Assembly: GCF_042660705.1 (NCBI RefSeq)
Contig: NZ_JBHSUQ010000001.1
Reading direction: 5' to 3' (one strand)
DNA: 64,000 nucleotides
Source of the DNA: Undibacterium_A arcticum
GTDB lineage: Bacteria; Pseudomonadota; Gammaproteobacteria; Burkholderiales; Burkholderiaceae_D
Position 1 is the first letter of the stretch. Each line of letters begins with the position of its first letter. A program made the position numbers and the translations under genes. Below, piece by piece: positions 1 through 8,112 of the stretch. The notes under the pieces are model-generated. The model was not told the origin of the DNA, did not search any database, and saw only the letters and a program-made list of their open reading frames with translations.

Positions 1-321
1 GAGGAACTGGCGCGCGCCAAATCGGGCATCCTGCAACAGCGCCTGCAGACCCGCGCGCAGGACGGCAGCCTGGCGAGCGCGTGGGTCAGCAACCTGTATC
101 TGGACCGTACTTTTGCTTGGAGCAAGGCGCTGGAAGACAAGATCGCCGCGCTCAATGTCGAACGGGTCAATGCCGCGCTGCGCAAGGCGCTCGACCCGGC
201 CAGAATGACGGTGGTGATCGCCGGCGACGAGGCCAAGATGAAAGCGGCGGCCATGCCGGCGAACAAAATCCGAGTCATTACAGCGAACAAAATCCGAGTC
301 ATTACAGCGAACAAAATCTGA
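1..321 (+). CDS. M16-family zinc peptidase, C-terminal end (5' truncated by window edge)
   Basis: Frame 1 is open from the first base and reads as the last part of an insulinase-type (M16) peptidase: a helix-rich stretch with SNLYLDRTF, then ALRKALDPARMTVVIAGD, which matches the usual ending of these proteins (a strand of the form T-V-V-x-A-G-D). The catalytic HxxEH would lie outside the window. The last roughly 20 residues are not normal protease sequence. They are the translation of the 24-bp tandem repeat that starts at 259 (NKIRVITA repeated), and the stop codon is the TGA at 319-321 inside the third repeat unit. The family is clear; the individual ortholog cannot be named. Confidence 0.75.
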   Translation, partial: EELARAKSGILQQRLQTRAQDGSLASAWVSNLYLDRTFAWSKALEDKIAALNVERVNAALRKALDPARMTVVIAGDEAKMKAAAMPANKIRVITANKIRVITANKI

Positions 322-405
322 GTCATTACAGCGAACAAAATCTGAGTCATTACAGCGAACAAAATCTGAGTCATTGCTGAAGTGAACAAAATCCGAGTCA
401 TTCCA
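259..405. repeat. 24-bp tandem repeat, about six units, overlapping a gene end
   Basis: Units start at 259, 283, 307, 331 and 355, with a diverged unit at 382. The consensus is GCGAACAAAATC-(C/T)-GAGTCATTACA. The 24-bp period keeps the reading frame, so the first units are translated as an 8-residue repeat. Units 1, 2 and 6 carry C at the variable position (CGA, Arg) and units 3-5 carry T (TGA). The first T unit therefore stops the upstream peptidase. Confidence 0.9.
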
Positions 406-419
406 GCGAACGCTGGAAT
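400..419. other. Perfect short palindrome after the tandem repeat
   Basis: ATTCCAGCG at 400-408 is the exact reverse complement of CGCTGGAAT at 411-419. It starts in the last repeat unit and may be the transcription end of the peptidase gene, but no T-run follows, so a Rho-independent terminator is not supported. The remaining bases to 522 show nothing else. Confidence 0.5.
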
Positions 420-522
420 CCAGTGTCGTTCGTGGTGCACCGCTAGCGCTTGATATACGCAAAAAACACGCCGTTGTAAGACCAAGCGAAAGGCAAGATG
501 CGTCTCGGCGCGGCGGGTTTTT

Positions 523-1233
523 TTAATTATCGAGCGTGAACTTGATCGGCACGATCGCATACACCGCGACCGGATTGCCATTGTCGCGATGGGGTTTGAA
601 CAGCGCGCGCAGCACCGCCTGCCGGCCGGCTTCGTCCAGTCGCGCCGAACCCGACGACTGTTGCACCGTCGCCTGCTCAGGATGCCCTTGCGCATTGATC
701 AGCACGCACAGCAGCACTTTCCCGGTTTCGCCATTGCGCCGTGACAGCGCCGGATATTCGGGTTTCGGCGCACGAATGTATTCGACGCCGGACGAGATCA
801 TCCTCGGCGCCGCCGTTTCTGGCGCGATGACCGGCGCCGGCGACGGGTTTGCGGTTGCCAGCGTCAGGCTGGGCGCAGGGTCTGCGATCGATGGCGGATC
901 CGATGGCGCCGCACGACTGGTGTCGGGTTCGGCCAGCTGAGGCCGGACGACAGGCAGGGGCGGCTTCGACTGCGGGCTGGTTTTCTGCAGCGCGACCGTC
1001 TCGACGGCCGGTTGCTGCGGCGCACTGGCCGGCAGGATGAAACTGACCATGACGGCTTGCGGCAGCGCGACTTGCACCGACTGCTTCAGCAGGCCATTGT
1101 GCACGGCGTAAAACAATCCGAGATGCAACACGATGATCAAGGCCAGCGGCCAGAACCGGCGCGGCTTGTGCCCGCTCAGCCATGGCGCAGCTGGTATCGG
1201 GGGAGTGCGCCCGACTAAGGGGGCAGCCGCCAT
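523..1233 (-). CDS. TonB-family energy transducer
   Basis: This is an inner-membrane protein of about 236 residues that couples the proton motive force to outer-membrane iron-complex receptors. From N to C terminus it has a short basic cytoplasmic start, one membrane segment (roughly residues 24-45, LALIIVLHLGLFYAV), a long Pro/Ala-rich periplasmic linker and a TonB C-terminal domain (YPALSRRNGETG through the last residues IVPIKFTLDN). I start it at the ATG at 1233, two bases below the bfd stop at 1235. The longer open frame to 1377 would run through bfd. No ExbB or ExbD gene is adjacent. Coupling to bfd and the upstream Fur-like box suggests expression under iron shortage. Confidence 0.85.
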   Translation of the reverse strand: MAAAPLVGRTPPIPAAPWLSGHKPRRFWPLALIIVLHLGLFYAVHNGLLKQSVQVALPQAVMVSFILPASAPQQPAVETVALQKTSPQSKPPLPVVRPQLAEPDTSRAAPSDPPSIADPAPSLTLATANPSPAPVIAPETAAPRMISSGVEYIRAPKPEYPALSRRNGETGKVLLCVLINAQGHPEQATVQQSSGSARLDEAGRQAVLRALFKPHRDNGNPVAVYAIVPIKFTLDN

Positions 1234-1234
1234 T

Positions 1235-1474
1235 TCAGGCGGCGAGCGGGGTGCGGCGGAAGCTAACTTCGCGCACGTCCTGCTGAGCGGCACGCTGTAC
1301 CGAGCGTTGCGCTTGGATATGGTCCTGCAACACCTGTTTGGCACAGTCGGCGCACTGGCCGCAACAAGTCGCGACACCCAGATCGTTGCTCAGCTCGGAC
1401 ATCGAACTGACGCCCAGATCGACCGCCTGCCGGATTTCGCGATCGGATACGTTGTTGCAAATACAGACAATCAT
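1235..1474 (-). CDS. bfd: Bacterioferritin-associated ferredoxin
   Basis: This 79-residue protein begins MIVCICNNVSDREI. The [2Fe-2S] ligands fit the Bfd pattern: C4 and C6 near the start, then C38 and C41 (CGQC). Bfd delivers electrons to bacterioferritin so that stored iron is released. It lies just upstream of the tonB-like gene with one base between stop and start, so they are probably one transcript. The C-terminal 25 residues are variable in the family. The identification is firm from motif spacing and length. Confidence 0.92.
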   Translation of the reverse strand: MIVCICNNVSDREIRQAVDLGVSSMSELSNDLGVATCCGQCADCAKQVLQDHIQAQRSVQRAAQQDVREVSFRRTPLAA

Positions 1475-1592
1475 CGATGCACCTTGCTCAATGGTGTGAA
1501 CAGTTTGATTTGGCAGTTGTCGGCGACGCCGCTGTTACCGGCCCACTTTCTTGCCGCGATTCCCGCTGGTGCGATGCGTTGCCAGCAAGATT

Positions 1593-1611
1593 AATAGGAA
1601 TCGTTCTCATT
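1593..1611. promoter_or_regulatory. Fur-box-like operator upstream of bfd-tonB
   Basis: AATAGGAATCGTTCTCATT is an AT-rich imperfect palindrome resembling the classical 19-bp Fur box, about 120 bp upstream of the bfd start. It is the only notable signal in the 400-bp gap 1475-1874. Open frames in that gap have no family resemblance and look like noise. Confidence 0.65.
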
Positions 1612-1874
1612 AAGGTTTGTATTCTCCGGCATTTGCGGGACTTTTGCAAGCGTCTGCGAAATTCTTGTTTTGTGGGTGGTTTTCACGCCGCTGCCACTTG
1701 ATCGACGGTAATAAAATCCGTCGAATATCGGGGGCAACCGAGGCGGCATGCGCTCAGGAGCAAAGTTTGTCGGACTTGTCTTAACATTGGAATTCAGCGG
1801 AATCGCGACGCGGCTCAACTTTGGAGGGAGCCCATACATGCAGAGTTAGAGTGAATCGCCGCGAATCTTCGCAC

Positions 1875-2495
1875 TCAATTTAGCTTTCCCGAGATTGTGG
1901 CAAAAGAAAAATCTTCCAAGTAAATATCGTAGTGGCCTTGCATACGACTAAAACTTTCCTTCCGTTTTTTGTCTTCAACTGTGACATTCACTATTTTATT
2001 CGTGACTAGATTCACCGAAGATTTGGATTCATCGTCACTTCCGATGGTGCCTTGTGTATGGACAGTGCCAATTAGCTTCAGTCTGCCTTGAATAATTTTG
2101 AACTGGTATCGTGTTCCCTCAAATTCTGTGTAACCGACGGAACTATCATTCAAAAATATCGAACCTTTCTCAATTGACGTGTAAATAAGGCGCCGCATAT
2201 GCGCGGCCCATGTATCAGATTGCGAAAACAAGGCGAAGGTACCGTCCGCCCTACCAGCAAGAACGACAAGTCGTTCGTATGATCCGTTTTCTCCCAGTTC
2301 GGAGAGAATGAAGCATATGTCCTTAATACCATCATTGTTCAGATCGCCGAAACTGACATCCGAGATGCGTTTCAATTCAACGTTGGGATATTTTGCAGTT
2401 AAGATTTTCAATGCTTCGCTTGGCAAATCTGCCGCGAAGCAACTGCTACTCAGTGTGAGAGCTGCAAGTAAGAGGCGAGTGAAGAGTTGGGGCAT
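1875..2495 (-). CDS. Secreted protein of unknown function with a DxNxDG calcium-type loop
   Basis: This 206-residue protein has a signal peptide (about residues 1-21, LLAALTLSSSCFA) and then a soluble domain. DLNNDGIKD, around residues 51-59, is the D-x-N-x-D-G loop typical of FG-GAP/VCBS and dockerin calcium sites, but there is only one. I do not recognise the rest. Base composition is clearly more AT-rich than the neighbours and the gene stands alone between two iron loci, which suggests acquisition by transfer. A periplasmic or extracellular location is inferred from the signal peptide only. Confidence 0.6.
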   Translation of the reverse strand: MPQLFTRLLLAALTLSSSCFAADLPSEALKILTAKYPNVELKRISDVSFGDLNNDGIKDICFILSELGENGSYERLVVLAGRADGTFALFSQSDTWAAHMRRLIYTSIEKGSIFLNDSSVGYTEFEGTRYQFKIIQGRLKLIGTVHTQGTIGSDDESKSSVNLVTNKIVNVTVEDKKRKESFSRMQGHYDIYLEDFSFATISGKLN

Positions 2496-2862
2496 ATGCT
2501 AGTGCTAACTGTTTAGTTATACGGACACGCCTGTCCGGTATACACGGAAGGGTGTCCAATAAATGCCGCGGGCCACCCACCGGAAGCCCGCATCGCGTCT
2601 CGTTTCTGCAAACTTGCCAAGTTATACGGGACCATAAAAAAACCGTGAAATAGGTCCGACACTCAGCGCCCGTTACAGTGTAGAAGGCGCTCCGCATAAT
2701 GTCCATATTGCAACGTCATGTTCCCGGCGTATTCCGTAGCGCCAACGGACTCAATTGCGGGGCCGCGATTTCCGGCAGACGTTAACACTATTCGACAGAC
2801 TTATTGCTGGCGATCATACCAAGCGCTTGATGGAGTAGCAATCAACGCGATTCCAGCTTGCA
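2496..2862. other. Gene-free gap before feoA
   Basis: No credible gene. A small hairpin (CGGACA, 4-base loop, TGTCCG; 2522-2537) lies just upstream of the secreted-protein gene. The right end leads into the Fur-like box of feoA. Confidence 0.5.
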
Positions 2863-2881
2863 AATAGTAATAATTCGCATT
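2863..2881. promoter_or_regulatory. Fur-box-like operator of feoAB
   Basis: AATAGTAATAATTCGCATT lies about 40 bp upstream of the feoA ATG. It is closely similar to the box beside hemP (around 5690), sharing the core AATAATTCGCATT, so the two loci appear to share a regulator. Iron-dependent repression is the known control of feo operons. Confidence 0.8.
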
Positions 2882-2920
2882 ACCATTCAACCGAACCCAT
2901 TTTTATGGAATCTCGGTACC

Positions 2921-3202
2921 ATGACCTCCGCCCGGCAAGTTCCGCACACCATCACACTCGACACTCTTGCGATTGGCAAGAGCGGCACGGTTACCTTGCT
3001 GACGCCGCATCACCAGCACATGAAGGAAAGCGGTGTGGACCTATCGCGCCGCCTGATGGAACTGGGATTCGTGCCGGGTGAGCGGATTCGCATGCTCAAG
3101 CGCGGCATGCCGGGTGGCGAGCCGCTGGCAGTCAAGGTCGGCAATTCGACCTTCGCGCTGCGCCGCTTCGAGGCTGCGCTGATATCGGTGCAGCCGGACT
3201 GA
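2921..3202 (+). CDS. feoA: Ferrous iron transport protein A
   Basis: A 93-residue SH3-like FeoA protein. The FeoA core is visible: LSRRLMELGFVPGERIRML, then PLAVKVGNSTFALRR. It modulates FeoB in the cytoplasm during Fe(II) uptake. The start is the ATG at 2921, 40 bp after the Fur-like box; the longer open frame would cross the operator. The gene ends two bases before feoB, so the two are co-transcribed. Confidence 0.92.
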   Translation: MTSARQVPHTITLDTLAIGKSGTVTLLTPHHQHMKESGVDLSRRLMELGFVPGERIRMLKRGMPGGEPLAVKVGNSTFALRRFEAALISVQPD

Positions 3203-3204
3203 TC

Positions 3205-5091
3205 ATGGCGGCGATTCCTGGCAAGTTGCAGACGCCGTTGGTGGCGCTGGTCGGCAATCCGAACTGCGGCAAGACCGCGCTGTTCAATCGCTTGACCGGC
3301 GCGCGCCAGAAGGTTGCCAACTACGCCGGCGTCACGATCGAGCGCAAGGAAGGCAGCTTTACCACGCCGACCGGCCGCGCCTGGCGCCTGCTTGACCTGC
3401 CCGGCGCGTACAGCCTGTCCGCCACCACTCCCGATGAAGCGATCACGCGCGATGTCGTGGCCGGGGTGCGCGTCGGCGAGACCGTGCCCGACAGCATCGT
3501 GTGCGTGGTCGATGCCACCAACCTGCGGCTGAACCTGCGACTGGTACTGGAAATCAAGCGGCTCGGTCTGCCGATGGTGCTGGCGCTGAACATGGTCGAC
3601 GTCGCCAAGCGCCGCAACATCGTGATCGATACCGACAAACTGGCGCAGGAACTGGGCATGCCGGTGGTCGAAACCGTGGCCGTGCGCAGCGGCGGCGAGA
3701 CGGCACTGGTCCAGGCGCTCGACGCGCTGCCTCACCCTTCCTCTGCGCCTGCCGTCGCCCGCTCGCTGGCGGCGATCGACGCGGTGTCGGTGCAGGACAC
3801 CCAGCGCGAAGTGCGCCGCATCCTGTCGGTCTGCACCAGCGACATCGGCGATACCGGCAACCTGACCGAGAAGATCGACCATGTCGTGCTGCATCCGGTC
3901 TTTGGTCCGATCCTGCTGGCGATCCTGATGTTCTTCGTGTTCCAGGCCGTGTTTAGCTGGGCCAACACGCCGATGGACCTGATCAAGGGCGGCGTCGACG
4001 GCGTCGGCCAGCTGATCCGCACGCACATGGACGACGGCCTGCTGCGCAGCTTGCTGGTGGAAGGCATCCTGGGCGGCGTCGGCAGCGTGCTGGTGTTCCT
4101 GCCGCAAATCCTGATCCTGTTCTTCTTCATCCTGTTTCTGGAAGACTGCGGCTATCTGCCGCGTGCGGCCTTCCTGCTCGACCGCCTGATGGGCGGCGTC
4201 GGCCTGTCGGGCCGCGCCTTCATTCCGCTGCTGTCGAGCTTCGCCTGCGCGATTCCCGGCATCATGGCGGCCCGCACCATCCAGAATCCGCGCGACCGGC
4301 TGGTCACGATCATGATCGCGCCTTTGATGACGTGCTCGGCGCGGCTGCCGGTATACGCCCTGATCATCGCCGCCTTCATCCCGAGTCGCACCGTCGGCGC
4401 CGTCTTCAATCTGCAAGGGCTGGTGCTGTTCGTGCTGTACGTGGCCGGCATCGCCGCCGCGATGCTGGTGGCCTACGTGATGAAGCGCAGCATGAGCGCC
4501 AGCCGGCATCAGCCGCTGATGCTGGAGCTGCCGAGTTATCACTGGCCGCATGCGCGCAATCTGGTGCTGGGGCTGTGGGAGCGCGCCAAGATTTTCCTGA
4601 CCCGGGTCGGTACCATCATCCTGACCCTGATGATCTTGCTGTGGTTCCTGTCGACCTTCCCGGCGCCGCCTGCCAACGCCGACCATCCTGCGATCTACTA
4701 CAGCCTGGCCGGGATGCTGGGACGGGCGCTGGAGGTGGTGTTCGCGCCGATCGGTTTCGGCTGGCAGATCTGCATCGCGCTGGTGCCCGGCATGGCGGCG
4801 CGCGAAGTCGCGGTCGGCGCGCTCGGCACCGTGTATGCGCTGTCGCAGACCGGCGAAGCACTGGCCAGTTCGCTGACGCCGCTGATCGCGCAGTCATGGA
4901 GTCTGGCCACCGCGTTGTCGCTGCTGGCCTGGTATGTGTTTGCGCCGCAATGCCTGTCGACCCTGAGCGTGGTCAAGCGCGAGACCAACAGCTGGCGCTA
5001 TCCGCTGCTGATGGCGGGCTACATGTTTGCGCTGGCCTACGGCGCGTCGTTCGCAACTTATCGCATCGCTCTCTTCCTGACCGGGGCCTGA
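3205..5091 (+). CDS. feoB: Ferrous iron transporter B (GTPase permease)
   Basis: This 628-residue inner-membrane Fe(II) transporter has an N-terminal G domain with G1 GNPNCGKT (residues 17-24), G3 DLPG and G4 NMVD. A linker leads to two Gate domains, each with hydrophobic segments and conserved Cys (SSFACAIPGIMAAR in Gate 1, ITMIAPLMTCSARLP-like sequence after it, and PGMAAREVAVG in the second half). The length is at the short end of the family, with no C-terminal cytoplasmic extension. It sits between feoA and the small Cys-rich protein and is not interrupted. Confidence 0.95.
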   Translation: MAAIPGKLQTPLVALVGNPNCGKTALFNRLTGARQKVANYAGVTIERKEGSFTTPTGRAWRLLDLPGAYSLSATTPDEAITRDVVAGVRVGETVPDSIVCVVDATNLRLNLRLVLEIKRLGLPMVLALNMVDVAKRRNIVIDTDKLAQELGMPVVETVAVRSGGETALVQALDALPHPSSAPAVARSLAAIDAVSVQDTQREVRRILSVCTSDIGDTGNLTEKIDHVVLHPVFGPILLAILMFFVFQAVFSWANTPMDLIKGGVDGVGQLIRTHMDDGLLRSLLVEGILGGVGSVLVFLPQILILFFFILFLEDCGYLPRAAFLLDRLMGGVGLSGRAFIPLLSSFACAIPGIMAARTIQNPRDRLVTIMIAPLMTCSARLPVYALIIAAFIPSRTVGAVFNLQGLVLFVLYVAGIAAAMLVAYVMKRSMSASRHQPLMLELPSYHWPHARNLVLGLWERAKIFLTRVGTIILTLMILLWFLSTFPAPPANADHPAIYYSLAGMLGRALEVVFAPIGFGWQICIALVPGMAAREVAVGALGTVYALSQTGEALASSLTPLIAQSWSLATALSLLAWYVFAPQCLSTLSVVKRETNSWRYPLLMAGYMFALAYGASFATYRIALFLTGA

Positions 5092-5092
5092 C

Positions 5093-5410
5093 ATGCTGCA
5101 GCAACTGATCGTGTTTACCATCGTCGCATCCGCCGCGCTGTACGCGGCATGGAAGTGGGCGCCCGCGACCTTGCGGATCCGCGCCGTCAACCGGTTGGCA
5201 CATCATCTGGGGGCGTTGGGTTTGAGCGCGGTGGCCGGCTGGCTCAGGCAGAAATCGAATAACGACGCCGCCTGTGGCGACGGCGGCTGTTCCAGCTGCG
5301 GTTCCTGCGGCAGTGCAGATTCGGCCAACGTCACCGCCAATGTCAACGGCAGCGGCGACGCCGCACCGCAAGTCATCAAGCTGCATTTCCGGCAAACTCC
5401 CCGCGCCTGA
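5093..5410 (+). CDS. Small membrane-anchored Cys-rich protein linked to feoB
   Basis: 105 residues, starting one base after the feoB stop. The N-terminal segment (about residues 4-22) is hydrophobic and is followed by an amphipathic stretch. A Cys/Gly cluster (CGDGGCSSCGSC) sits near residue 61 and a polar tail follows. Proteins of this shape often follow feoB in Burkholderiales and may take the place of FeoC. Metal or Fe-S binding by the cluster is an inference from the cysteines; no function is proven here. Confidence 0.7.
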   Translation: MLQQLIVFTIVASAALYAAWKWAPATLRIRAVNRLAHHLGALGLSAVAGWLRQKSNNDAACGDGGCSSCGSCGSADSANVTANVNGSGDAAPQVIKLHFRQTPRA

Positions 5411-5479
5411 CCGCATTGCATTTCGGCATGACGTTCGGTTACGCCGATGTGCGGCGCACCGGGCGATTCCTGTGCCGGC

Positions 5480-5667
5480 TTATGCGGTCAGGATCAGCTT
5501 GTTCAAACTCGTCATTCGCAACCGATAAATGCGGCCTTCATGGTCGATCTCGACCTCGCGCGCCTGCTGGAACAACTCCTGACTACTGATACGGTGCAGC
5601 GGCGCTGGCCGAGATGGCGCCGGATTGCCGAGCGGCGGGTTGGGGCGAGCGGTGGAGATTTGGACAT
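5480..5667 (-). CDS. hemP: Hemin uptake protein HemP (apparent frameshift just after the ATG)
   Basis: On the minus strand the frame ending at the TAA 5480-5482 reads ELFQQAREVEIDHEG followed by RIYRLRMTSLNKLILTA, the conserved HemP ending. The frame is open up to a TGA at 5672-5674 but has no ATG, GTG or TTG. An ATG (5665-5667) sits one frame off, right where the start should be. One extra base in the following CC run would restore a start reading Met-Ser-Gln-Ile-Ser and a protein of about 62 residues. A Fur-like box lies immediately upstream. HemP is a small regulator/uptake factor of heme utilisation genes. The gene is easy to miss because of the broken start. Confidence 0.75.
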
Positions 5668-5686
5668 GGGGTCAATATGCAGTTTG

Positions 5687-5714
5687 AATGATAATAATTC
5701 GCATTTGCATTATT
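5687..5714 (-). promoter_or_regulatory. Fur-box-like operator of hemP
   Basis: The stretch contains AATGATAATAATTCGCATTT and a trailing half site GCATTATT. It matches the feoA box in its core. It ends about 20 bp upstream of the hemP ATG (reading leftwards), so it would overlap the promoter. Confidence 0.75.
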
Positions 5715-5795
5715 GGTCAAGTGACGCCGGATGGCAAGCTTTTTGCCGGAATGATATGACCAGCAGCCGACCTTCGTCTGCCGTCGTCGAAAGCT

Positions 5796-5850
5796 AAAAA
5801 AAATGGCAGTATATGTAAAGGCTCCGCAATTTATTTGCGGCAGCTGCCAT
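5796..5850 (-). terminator. Rho-independent terminator of mnmA
   Basis: Read on the minus strand, ATGGCAG (from 5850) pairs with CTGCCAT (to 5803) and is followed by a run of eight T. A second small stem (CCGCAA/TTGCGG) sits inside. It lies downstream of the mnmA stop and upstream of the hemP operator. The rest of 5851-6006 shows nothing. Confidence 0.65.
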
Positions 5851-6006
5851 TGATATGCCAGAGTATGTTGGTATGGGTCACCATCGTCCGCGGCGGCGCA
5901 AGCTACCCAATCGGATGGAACGATTCAGCCTGCGCGATCGACGTGTTGTCAACGTGGCCCCGGCGCCGCTGCCGTCGGATGCGGGCTGGTCACGCGCGAT
6001 GGCGTG

Positions 6007-7149
6007 TTAAGCGACTGGCAGCGGGTCGGCAGTCACTGCCGACGCCGTCGTGATGATCCCGCCGCCCAGGCACACCTCGCCATCGTACAAGACCGCCGAT
6101 TGCCCCGGCGTCACCGCCCACTGCGGGGTATCGAATTCGAGCATGAAGTCGTCCACAAATCCGCCGCCACCCTGCGTCAGGTGGCGACAGGCGATATCGG
6201 CCTGGCGATAGCGCGTCTTGGCCGACAATGCGGTCTGGCTCGGCGCATGGCCGGCGACCCAGCTGACCTGGCCGGCCGCCAGCGAGGACGACAGCAACCA
6301 TGGATGTTCGTGGCCCTGCACGATGTACAGCGTATTGGCGGCGATGTCTTTCCTGGCGACATACCAGGCGTCGCTGCTGCCATCGGCGTTCTGGTGCGAC
6401 TTGACGCCGCCGATGCCGATGCCCTTGCGCTGGCCCAGCGTGTAGAAACTCAGGCCGACATGTTCGCCCACGGTCTTGCCGTCGGCGGTCTTGATCGGGC
6501 CCGGCTGGTAGGACAGATAGCGGTTCAGAAATTCGCGGAACGGCCGTTCGCCGATGAAGCAGATGCCGGTCGAATCCTTCTTTTTCGCGTTCGGCAGGCC
6601 GATCTGCTCGGCGATCTTGCGCACTTCCGTCTTCTGGATCTCGCCCAGCGGAAACAGGGTCTTCGACAACTGCGCCTGGTTCAGCCGATGCAGGAAGTAG
6701 CTCTGATCCTTGCTATGGTCCAGCGCCTTCAACAATTCAACCTTGCCGTCTTGGGCCTGGCGCACCCGCGCATAGTGGCCGGTCGCGATCAGGTCGGCGC
6801 CCAGCAGCATCGCATGGTCGAGGAAGGCCTTGAACTTGATCTCGGCATTGCACAACACGTCCGGATTGGGGGTGCGGCCGGCCTGGTATTCGCGCAGGAA
6901 TTCCGCGAACACGCGATCCTTGTATTCGGCAGCGAAATTGACGGCCTCGATGTCGACCCCGACCACGTCGGCGACGCTGACGGCATCGATCCAGTCTTGC
7001 CGGGTCGAACAATATTCGGAATCGTCGTCGTCTTCCCAGTTCTTCATGAACAGGCCGATCACTTCGTAGCCTTGTTCCTTCAGCAACCACGCCGACACCG
7101 ACGAATCGACGCCGCCCGACATGCCGATCACGACTTTTTTCTTAGCCAT
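6007..7149 (-). CDS. mnmA: tRNA-specific 2-thiouridylase
   Basis: 380 residues. The protein makes the 2-thio group of wobble uridine 34 in tRNA-Lys, -Glu and -Gln, using sulfur passed from the cysteine desulfurase relay. The PP-loop SGGVDSS is at residues 11-17, the catalytic Cys100 is in NPDVLCNAEIKF and Cys197 in TGICFIGER. The start is the ATG at 7149 (MAKKKVVIGM). The open frame upstream of it lies inside the nudix gene and is ignored. The start overlaps the nudix stop by 8 bases, so the pair is translationally coupled. Confidence 0.95.
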   Translation of the reverse strand: MAKKKVVIGMSGGVDSSVSAWLLKEQGYEVIGLFMKNWEDDDDSEYCSTRQDWIDAVSVADVVGVDIEAVNFAAEYKDRVFAEFLREYQAGRTPNPDVLCNAEIKFKAFLDHAMLLGADLIATGHYARVRQAQDGKVELLKALDHSKDQSYFLHRLNQAQLSKTLFPLGEIQKTEVRKIAEQIGLPNAKKKDSTGICFIGERPFREFLNRYLSYQPGPIKTADGKTVGEHVGLSFYTLGQRKGIGIGGVKSHQNADGSSDAWYVARKDIAANTLYIVQGHEHPWLLSSSLAAGQVSWVAGHAPSQTALSAKTRYRQADIACRHLTQGGGGFVDDFMLEFDTPQWAVTPGQSAVLYDGEVCLGGGIITTASAVTADPLPVA

Positions 7150-7678
7150 GGGTGTTTCCTGACGGCGCAAGATGACTGGTCGCCACCGGCGTTGCCATCG
7201 GCACCACCGCCAGCACGGCCGGATCGGTCGACAGCAGTGACAGCGGCGCCCGCTTGCCCTGCAGATAATCGTCGACACACTGCATCACCACCGGACTGCG
7301 ATGGCGCTCGCGGCAGGCCTGCATCTGATCGTAGGACATCCAGACGCTGCGCACGATGCCGTGGTCGAGCGGCAGGTCATGCTCGGTGCCGGCCACGCCG
7401 CAGAAGGTGAACCGCAAATAAGTGACGTCGCGCCCGGTACGGGGCGAGATATAGCGCGACATATACATGCCGACCAGCGCCGTCGGTGTGAAGTCGTGTG
7501 CGGTTTCTTCCAGCGTTTCGCGCACCACCGCCTGCTGCAGCGATTCGTTCGGATCGAGATGGCCGGCCGGCTGGTTGAAGCGCAGGCCGTCGCTGGTCTC
7601 TTCTTCGACCAGCAAGAACAAGCCGTCGCGCTCGATGACGGCGGCGACGGTGACGGATGGTTTCCAGGTATTAGGCAT
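7142..7678 (-). CDS. NUDIX hydrolase (NudJ-like)
   Basis: 178 residues. The Nudix box is complete: GHLDPNESLQQAVVRETLEE at about residues 39-58 fits G-x5-E-x7-REUxEE. Members of this group next to mnmA hydrolyse thiamine or nucleoside pyrophosphates, and NudJ is the best comparison. The tail after residue 150 is low in conservation and Ala/Pro-rich. It is the first gene of the pair with mnmA. Substrate is not determinable from sequence. Confidence 0.85.
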   Translation of the reverse strand: MPNTWKPSVTVAAVIERDGLFLLVEEETSDGLRFNQPAGHLDPNESLQQAVVRETLEETAHDFTPTALVGMYMSRYISPRTGRDVTYLRFTFCGVAGTEHDLPLDHGIVRSVWMSYDQMQACRERHRSPVVMQCVDDYLQGKRAPLSLLSTDPAVLAVVPMATPVATSHLAPSGNTHG

Positions 7679-7722
7679 AAGCGTTAGGCATGCGTATCAG
7701 GCATTTTGGTGAGGCAGAATTG

Positions 7723-7889
7723 CTAGGAGACTGTCGGACTTACGGAATCGAAGCGAGAACACGCTGAGCGAGGACAGATTTTGCCGGATTTGCAGCGTCA
7801 ATAGCGAGCTATTGACCAAAAAGCCGGTGAAATATGGACCGGTCAGGTAATTTTGCAGCCGATTCTCCGTAAGTCCGACAGACTCCTAG
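7723..7889. mobile_element. MITE-like element with 24-bp terminal inverted repeats
   Basis: The left end CTAGGAGACTGTCGGACTTA matches the reverse complement of the right end over 24 bp with one mismatch. There is no coding capacity. CTAG at both outermost ends could be a 4-bp target duplication, as made by IS5-group elements. A second, partial copy in the opposite orientation lies at 24752-24890, and internal sequence is shared over about 130 bp. The rest of the gap 7679-8112 shows only AT-rich sequence before pntAA. Confidence 0.8.
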
Positions 7890-8112
7890 GCGTACTTTCC
7901 ATGTAGTCCGCCATTTTACCGTGCCGACCCGCGCTTGTAATGCCACGGTAATCTTTGATAACAACAATACATCAGCGCAATGCATATGCGGTCGCAGCAT
8001 ATGGATATGCAAACTGAGTATAGAAATATCAGTTATGTTGCATGCAGTACATGCGGAATCAACAATTTTCCGTGTAAGATTTCCGTCAGAATTATTAACC
8101 ATGGAGAACTCT

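Noticed and set aside
259..405. CRISPR-like array at the left edge
   Set aside because: Units are directly adjacent without spacers, so it is a simple tandem repeat.
1591..1839. 82-codon minus-strand frame above bfd
   Set aside because: No similarity, no ribosome site, and it would overlap the Fur-like box.
3010..4686. Long open frame (558 codons) on the minus strand opposite feoB
   Set aside because: Composition is His/Gln/Arg-rich with no family resemblance; it is the antisense shadow of GC-rich feoB.
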